Positions 58,810 through 64,000 of a stretch of DNA of 64,000 nt are shown piece by piece. Within the stretch, counting starts at the first letter, position 1, and every line of letters begins with the position of its first letter. Both the position numbers and the translations under genes were made by a program. This DNA comes from Ephydatia muelleri. Taxonomy: Eukaryota > Porifera > Demospongiae > Spongillida > Spongillidae. The stretch covers positions 3,403,185-3,467,184 of the forward strand of contig JABACO010000021.1 in assembly GCA_013339895.1 (NCBI GenBank). Direction: 5' to 3'. The notes below the pieces were generated by a model that was given only the letters and a program-made list of their open reading frames with translations, was not told the origin of the DNA and made no database searches.

Positions 58810-59030
58810 ATCTATGGTTGTGTATATATTACATAAACTTGTTCGGAGTCTTTTTCTTATTTCCATATGCACGTACAAGTGCATTGAGCTCTGCTGTTTT
58901 CTCGAAACATTTTTGCTCGCAGAGCATACTACACATCGACCCAGCTGTCCCAGAAAGTGATGTCGGTCTCATGTTAGTCTGTGTTATTCGTATATTCTGA
59001 TTAATGCGAAGACAATCGTACATTAGTTGT
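58810..59030 (-). repeat. Downstream module of peptide gene 4
   Basis: Same side and orientation relative to gene 4 as 6130-6320 is to gene 1. On the minus strand a 64-codon frame (58829-59023) includes MRPTSLSGTAGSMCSMLCEQ, CFEKTAELNALVRAYGNKKK and TPNKFM. This is the only copy with the whole stretch open, so it could be an extra exon or small gene. A preceding splice acceptor (AACACAG) is present. Confidence 0.45.
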
Positions 59031-59167
59031 ATACTCTTGTTTTAATTTTGCTGGTATGTATCATGACCTGAATAACCTTTCATAAACAATAACTGCATGT
59101 ACATACACGCGTGCATTCACGCATGCAGCCAGTCTTTTAATGTGTTAATTGCTACGTATCGGTTCGG

Positions 59168-59398
59168 TCAGAAAAGGGCTTTCGTCTTCTTTTTGTTGTC
59201 ATATGGAGGTGTCGTTGGGGTAGCGGTTCCAGGGGGAGGTGTCGTTGGGGTAGCTCTCCCAGAGTAGCCCGTGGTGGGTGGCTTGGACATTAACTTGCCT
59301 TTTTCAAGATATATGTATTCTGTGTATCTCTCTCTTGCACTGGCTGAAACCAAAGCAGCTGCCAACAGCAAAAGAAAAACATGAAGAAGAACTTTCAT
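59168..59398 (-). CDS. Small secreted Pro/Thr-rich peptide, gene 4
   Basis: 76 residues. The signal peptide MKVLLHVFLLLLAAALVSAS is followed by ARERYTEYIYLEKGKLMSKP, two PGTATPTTPP-like repeats and the basic tail DNKKKTKALF. It is closest to genes 1 and 3 and lies on the opposite strand. The TATA box at 59464-59470 supports the ATG at 59398. It has no cysteine. Role unknown; secretion is inferred from the signal peptide. Confidence 0.75.
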   Translation of the reverse strand: MKVLLHVFLLLLAAALVSASARERYTEYIYLEKGKLMSKPPTTGYSGRATPTTPPPGTATPTTPPYDNKKKTKALF

Positions 59399-59639
59399 TC
59401 TGCCTGCTTAGCCAAAATTGGGATCTATAACTTTCAACTTGGATTAGTGGGATAGCAAGTCTCCTTTATAAAGCCCGGCTATCTGTCTTGTTGCCTTCCA
59501 TAATCGGTTGCTTTGTGCGCATGAGCCGCATGTTGTCTGGTAGTCCAGTCAAGCCCCCAGCACTTTAGACTAACACTTTAGACTAACGAAGTGAATATCT
59601 TTTGCTTTTAAAATACCATTATTAGTAGCTGGCGGGCAC
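59399..59639 (-). promoter_or_regulatory. Upstream region of secreted-peptide gene 4
   Basis: On the minus strand: GTGCCCGCCAGCTACTAATA at the far end, TTAGTCTAAAGTG twice, CTCATGCGCACAAAGCAACC, GCCGGGCTTTATAAAG with TATAAAG at 59464-59470, then CCAAGTTGAAAGTTATAGAT. The conserved block stops exactly where the Ginger1 end begins at 59640. Confidence 0.7.
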
Positions 59640-62400
59640 TGTCACCAGAAAATCGGCCTGCTGAAAATGTGTCCGGCGGACTGAAAATTTCAGTCCGCCG
59701 GACCATTTTTTTTTAGTGAAAAATTGGTCCTATGACTATGTTTCCATGGAAATATGGTCCCGCATCGGGAAAAAAATGGTCCGTCCTGGCCCGGACCATT
59801 TTTCTCTATGGAAATATCACATGCAAATATGGTCCTACCTATATACATGCACCTTTGGTTAATGCTTCAATTTAGAGATTCAAAAAGTTGAATGCAGTTT
59901 GCCTGATACCATATGTAATACATGTATTTTGACCGGCAGTTGAGTCTTACATGTAAGTGCATGTGGCTCGCGCAATTATTTAGACATACATGTAGTATTG
60001 CATTTAAGAGAACAACACTCTTTGATCAAATACATGAATACAGACGTGGAATAAAAGCAACGACATACACAATGAGTCACTGCACAGCTTATACTGGTTT
60101 GCACTCAATACACATGTTCCACTTCACACTGTTACCTTCCCATATGTTTCCTGGAACGCTGACACATTTGTCATGATGCCAAATCTCGCAAATACCACAC
60201 TGAACCATCCGTCCATGAGTTATTTATCTGCAGGTGCAGTGAATTGTGATGGTCTCTTGCTTTGTGGCTGCTGCTACATATTACTTCTTTCTGCATAATG
60301 GACATATTGTCGTATATTTGTTCTGTAGGCATTCAATAAGATGGCTCCGGAAAATTCTTTGTGTGTATTGCACTTGTTCTGGATTGAATCCACAACACAA
60401 GGAGGTAGCAAAAGCTATAGCAAATAACCCACAATCGCTGCTGCCTCTTTGCATTTGCACTATAGGAAAATTGATGGTGGTATCATTTTCCTATGTAAGT
60501 ATTAACGCTGCTATCTGCTTCTGATCTTCCTTGGAAACGGAACCAATGCTGAGGCTATCAAAATTATCAATTTCATTGGACTTACAAAACACGTTTGAAA
60601 TTGTTATCCAATGGTTTCCATGTACATGTAATATTTGCACAAATGTTCCTCGTTCGATTTCAAAAGTCAAATCCTACCAAGGTGAGTGTTCTGGAGGCCA
60701 CCCACATCTAGATATTGTCTCTTCAACAAAGTCTGCGTTGCGTTTATTACTGCATCTATCAACCATCCATGCATGTGTTGTATTCTTTCACAATCCGAAG
60801 TATACAATTCCAGCTCTCTTATCCAATAAGTGCAAGCGGTTGAAGGTTTATTTAAAGGCATGCATAACTGATGGCATTGCTTGTCTAATCATAGTAATAC
60901 ATACCTGTGCAATAGTTCAGCTTCACTCATACTTCCTTTGCCTGAAATATCCCACACAGATGGTTGAGCATTGCCTTCAAATTGTATAACTCCTGTGAAT
61001 AACAGTATATTTCTATACAAATGTAGTAATACTGTACCTGTTGCCTTTTCTGATTTGTAGTTTGCCATAGACAATGATAATTGCTCAAGCTGAAAGTCCA
61101 CCCTAATGTAAGAATGCAACATAAATTATAATTATCATTATAACGTTTAAACAGCCAGTTACCTGCTCATTTCATTCATCACAACTCTTCCTTTTATCTC
61201 TTCCACCGTGTCTGACACTTCACTTTTGGCAGCGGATGGTTGTTGAACAACATCATCTTGAAATTCTCTGTCACACAGTAATTTTTCTTTAATTGATGAG
61301 ATTAATACAGATGAAGCTTTGTGAAGATCCTTGCTTATAGGAGAAAAATTTATACCATTTGGGGAAATATGAGGCAAAAAACCACCTTGCACAATCGTCG
61401 AACTACAAAGCAATTCAACTTCAGGAAACGACTCAACCATTGCAACATTCAGGATTAGGTTATTTAACATACTAATATCATGGACCTGTGAGGCATCAGT
61501 GTGGTGTTACTATGATGTGTATTGCAAAGTCTTTGAGTGGCTATGAATAGGAATATATGGATTATCAGAAACGGATAGTCTTGGAGGAGGCTTTTTTACT
61601 TTCTTAGCTCTCCTGTATGGCTTCAAATGAGCTCCTGGTGCTTTTCTTCTCTTAGAGCCATCTAGAACTTTAAAGATCTTGTATGGTCCAAGCCATTTTA
61701 CATCCAACTTCCCACCCTTTCGATGTTTTTGCTTGGTATCTTTCAGAAGAACAAGAGCCCCAATCTTATAGCAAAGAGGAGCTGCACATTTCAAGTCACA
61801 ATTTTTCTTTTGTTTTTGTTGTGTAGCTTGTCAGTTATGTTTCACAAGTTCAAGTCTTTTGGCTCACACCTTCTGGATGTCCCCCTCACAATAATTTAAA
61901 GCAATATCATTGGAAAAAATATTCCGGAATTTTTCAAGTACTGTCTTAAGCTCTTTCTTATTAATATCAATGTCAATGGTATTGTAATCTTACGCACAAA
62001 CATAAGTTCACACGAGTGAATTTAGTTGATTCTTGACATGAGGTATTGTAGGCAAAAACACATGATTCAAAGTATGTAATCCACATCTCCTTCTTACAGC
62101 CTATATGGTTTGCCAACGTATTGTGAAGCATATGGTTGAATTTTTGTCTAAACTATTTGCCTATACATAAGATAACATTTGAATTAAAATAAGGTTAATA
62201 TACTATCAACTAATCAAAACACCAATGGGTGGTAAGAAGCTGTTAAATGATGTCTTATGCCAAACAATGCCATTAATTTTTCTCCAGCTTGTTGTTTCAT
62301 TCAGTACCTTGGTCAGATGTAATAACCTGAGGTTAGCCCATCCACATGAATAAATGTACCAATAAAAAAAAAGAATATAGAAAGATTCATTAGTCATACC
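59640..62400 (-). mobile_element. Ginger1-type DNA transposon, copy 2
   Basis: Its one visible terminus is TGTCACCAGAAAATCGGCC at 59640, followed by GGTCCG/CGGACC-rich sequence as in copy 1. Coding runs leftward: integrase core (PQVITSDQGTE near 62300; KEMWITYFESCVFAYNTS near 62070), GPY/F tail (KIGALVLLKDTKQKHRKGGK, WLGPYKIFKVL, 61640-61780), Ulp1 protease (GWLIDAVINATQTLLKRQYL near 60780; GSSDCGLFAIAFATSLCCG near 60440) and PHD finger (MVQCGICEIWHHDKCVSVPG near 60190). The right terminus was not found, so its full extent and target duplication are unknown. It is broken in many places and older-looking than copy 1. Confidence 0.75.
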
Positions 62401-63288
62401 TCAGGTGTGTACCTCCCCTGCATAATGAAAATCGATTTTTCCGAATACTTTTAAAACACTAATCGATTTTTCAGGTTTTTGTGGATCTGAAAATCAAATA
62501 GTTTTTTAAAAACTAAATCGCTTTTTTCCGAATATAGGTTTTGCCAAATTTCCTGCTACCTAGGTTATTCAGGTTATGGTGCTTGTGGAGTGCACACTGA
62601 GAAGATGATTTATATCTGCACAGAAATCCACCTGGTCTCGCACCCAAACTAGAGCTATGCATGTCAGTTGAAAACACGGAGACACAAAAGTCTATAGTAG
62701 CATGTGTTTGCCAAATAGAGTTTAATAAATTGTATGTCTTTACCATGCAGTGTACATATCAATAGTAATGTAAACCTAACCATTCAACACTATCCACTGA
62801 GACCAGACATCCCCATTAAAAACTCACCCCACATCACCTACAATTACGTACTCCACTTACAATCATCCCACAACACTCCATTCACGTTCTCGCTAAATGC
62901 AAATGAAATTTCCCATTAGTACGATCGCGTAATGCTCTCTAATTCCTATACATACTCAAACAGAGCGCGCATACTTACTTGAAGTGGGTAAGAAGTCTGT
63001 CATTCTATTTCACTCGCTAGCGCAATACTCAGATATGTTCACTTCGTACCACTGTACAATAAAATTAACAACGCAATACTAGTACTGGTACATAAATTTA
63101 TTGCTACTACATACAAACACAACTCGTGGCATATACTAATGAACATAGTTACTTACTTGAAGACGATGATAAAAGCATTGAGCAAGTACACGCTGTATAT
63201 TTTGTATCCCCAATTGATGCACATTAAATATTTTCTATTATATTTACTTAATTATTGATTGCTTCGATCCGATGTCGTCCCCACATTG
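62401..63288. other. No gene recognised
   Basis: 62405-62560 has hAT-end-like words (TCGATTTTTCCGAATA) related to the terminal repeat at 63289-63563, perhaps part of the same old element. The rest shows nothing. Confidence 0.4.
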
Positions 63289-63563
63289 CATGTATGTATC
63301 AATAGTAAAAACAACAGTGATAACTATAACTCTATTTATGAAATACTCAATTGAAAATCATCGGTATAAAAAGGTAAGCAAATTGTCGATGCTGACGACC
63401 AATACCTAAGTACCTCCGAATGGAGAAACATAAACCGGTTATTTCGAATAGATAAAATTCACTAATCGATTTTTCCGAGTAATGCTAAGTTGCTATTCGA
63501 ACGGATAGGTTTTTGCGAATATCCGAAAAACCCGAATAACCAGATGCCCGGTTACACACCCTA
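63289..63563. repeat. End segment of a hAT-like repeat, copy 2
   Basis: Same orientation and order as 1-312 (TACCTAAGTACCTCCGAATG, AAATTCACTAATCGATTTTT, CGGTTACACACCCTA), with two short internal gaps relative to that copy. It ends at 63563. Confidence 0.5.
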
Positions 63564-63599
63564 GAACGCGCAATCATGGCGTGAATCAGGCAAAAATGT

Positions 63600-63910
63600 G
63601 CATTAATTTTGCACAGCTGTATCTCCGTAACGGATACAGTAAAATTTAACGAACCGAACAAATCAATAGCTACAGGACCTCTACATACAAACCGAATTTG
63701 AAGCGATTTGAACGCTCCTACCTGAACATATGACGGTTTTGAACCCTCTGGGGTATCGGACCTCGTAACGTCGGCTATGTGCTGTTGCAAGACACCAAAT
63801 TAATTACGCACATAGAACAAAGATGTAGTATGAAGTGTTGAAAATAGGACATTGATAGCGTTAATCTTCGGAAGTTGTAGCGATTCAAACGTGATGCATT
63901 TTTACAACTT
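63600..63910. mobile_element. One arm of a second foldback MITE copy
   Basis: Corresponds to the right arm of 14496-15157 (TTGAAGCGATTTGAACGCTC, CTACCTGAA, GCGATTCAAACGTG). The left arm is absent. Sequence beyond 63910 is unremarkable up to the window end. Confidence 0.6.
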
Positions 63911-64000
63911 TTATACAATCATTATAATGATACGACTTTTTCTCGGAAACTGTCCCAAACGTTATAGAAATCCTTTGCGTTTACATCGTTATAACTTCCG

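Noticed and set aside
62405-63563. A complete hAT-like element spanning both end-like segments
   Set aside because: The flanks show no matching 8-base duplication, and the left segment resembles the right one only in short words.

Overview
The window looks like animal DNA made almost wholly of nested transposable elements, with a few small host genes between them. Introns inside the transposon genes are short (about 40-60 bases, GT...AG), and the mix of Ginger1, RAG1-like, P-type, hAT, Tc1/mariner and short-LTR Ty3/gypsy elements is what I would expect of a sponge or another early-branching marine invertebrate. A sponge is my best guess, held loosely. There is no operon structure, and I recognised no rRNA, tRNA or CRISPR array.

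Layout. 1-312 is the end of a hAT-like repeat, seen again in the same orientation at 63289-63563. 1801-3890 (minus) is a decayed transposon gene with RAG1 architecture: N-terminal zinc region, RING, zinc finger, then an RNase H-like core. A second gene at 22557-23483 (minus) keeps only the RAG1 N-terminal part. 8714-12736 is a Ginger1 DNA transposon (integrase, Ulp1 protease, PHD finger) with matching ends and a GGTT target duplication. It sits in an array of ~155-base repeats that also hosts Ty3/gypsy element A (parts at 12855-14268 and 16430-19382). 19340-21970 holds further transposon gene relics. 23931-38895 is one very large Tc1/mariner-type element flanked by TA, with inverted repeats of nearly 3 kb once later insertions are discounted. 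Inside it lie an 892-base element with an 8-base target duplication and a nearly whole young Ty3/gypsy element B (33552-37873). 41868-46350 is Ty3/gypsy element C (minus). 47030-47995 is an unplaced transposon-type protein. 55225-57980 (minus) is a P-element-like transposase relic, itself cut by a chromodomain-bearing hAT-like insertion. 59640 to about 62400 (minus) is a second Ginger1 copy.

The best candidates for host genes are four paralogous genes for small secreted Pro/Thr-rich peptides at 5748-5960, 41211-41432 and 50109-50387 (plus) and 59168-59398 (minus). Each has a signal peptide, a basic tail, a TATA box and a shared upstream block, so they look like an expressed, dispersed family of about 70-92 residues. 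I do not recognise the family.

The most notable items are the two RAG1-like genes, the long-armed Tc1/mariner element, the paired Ginger1 copies and the secreted-peptide family.
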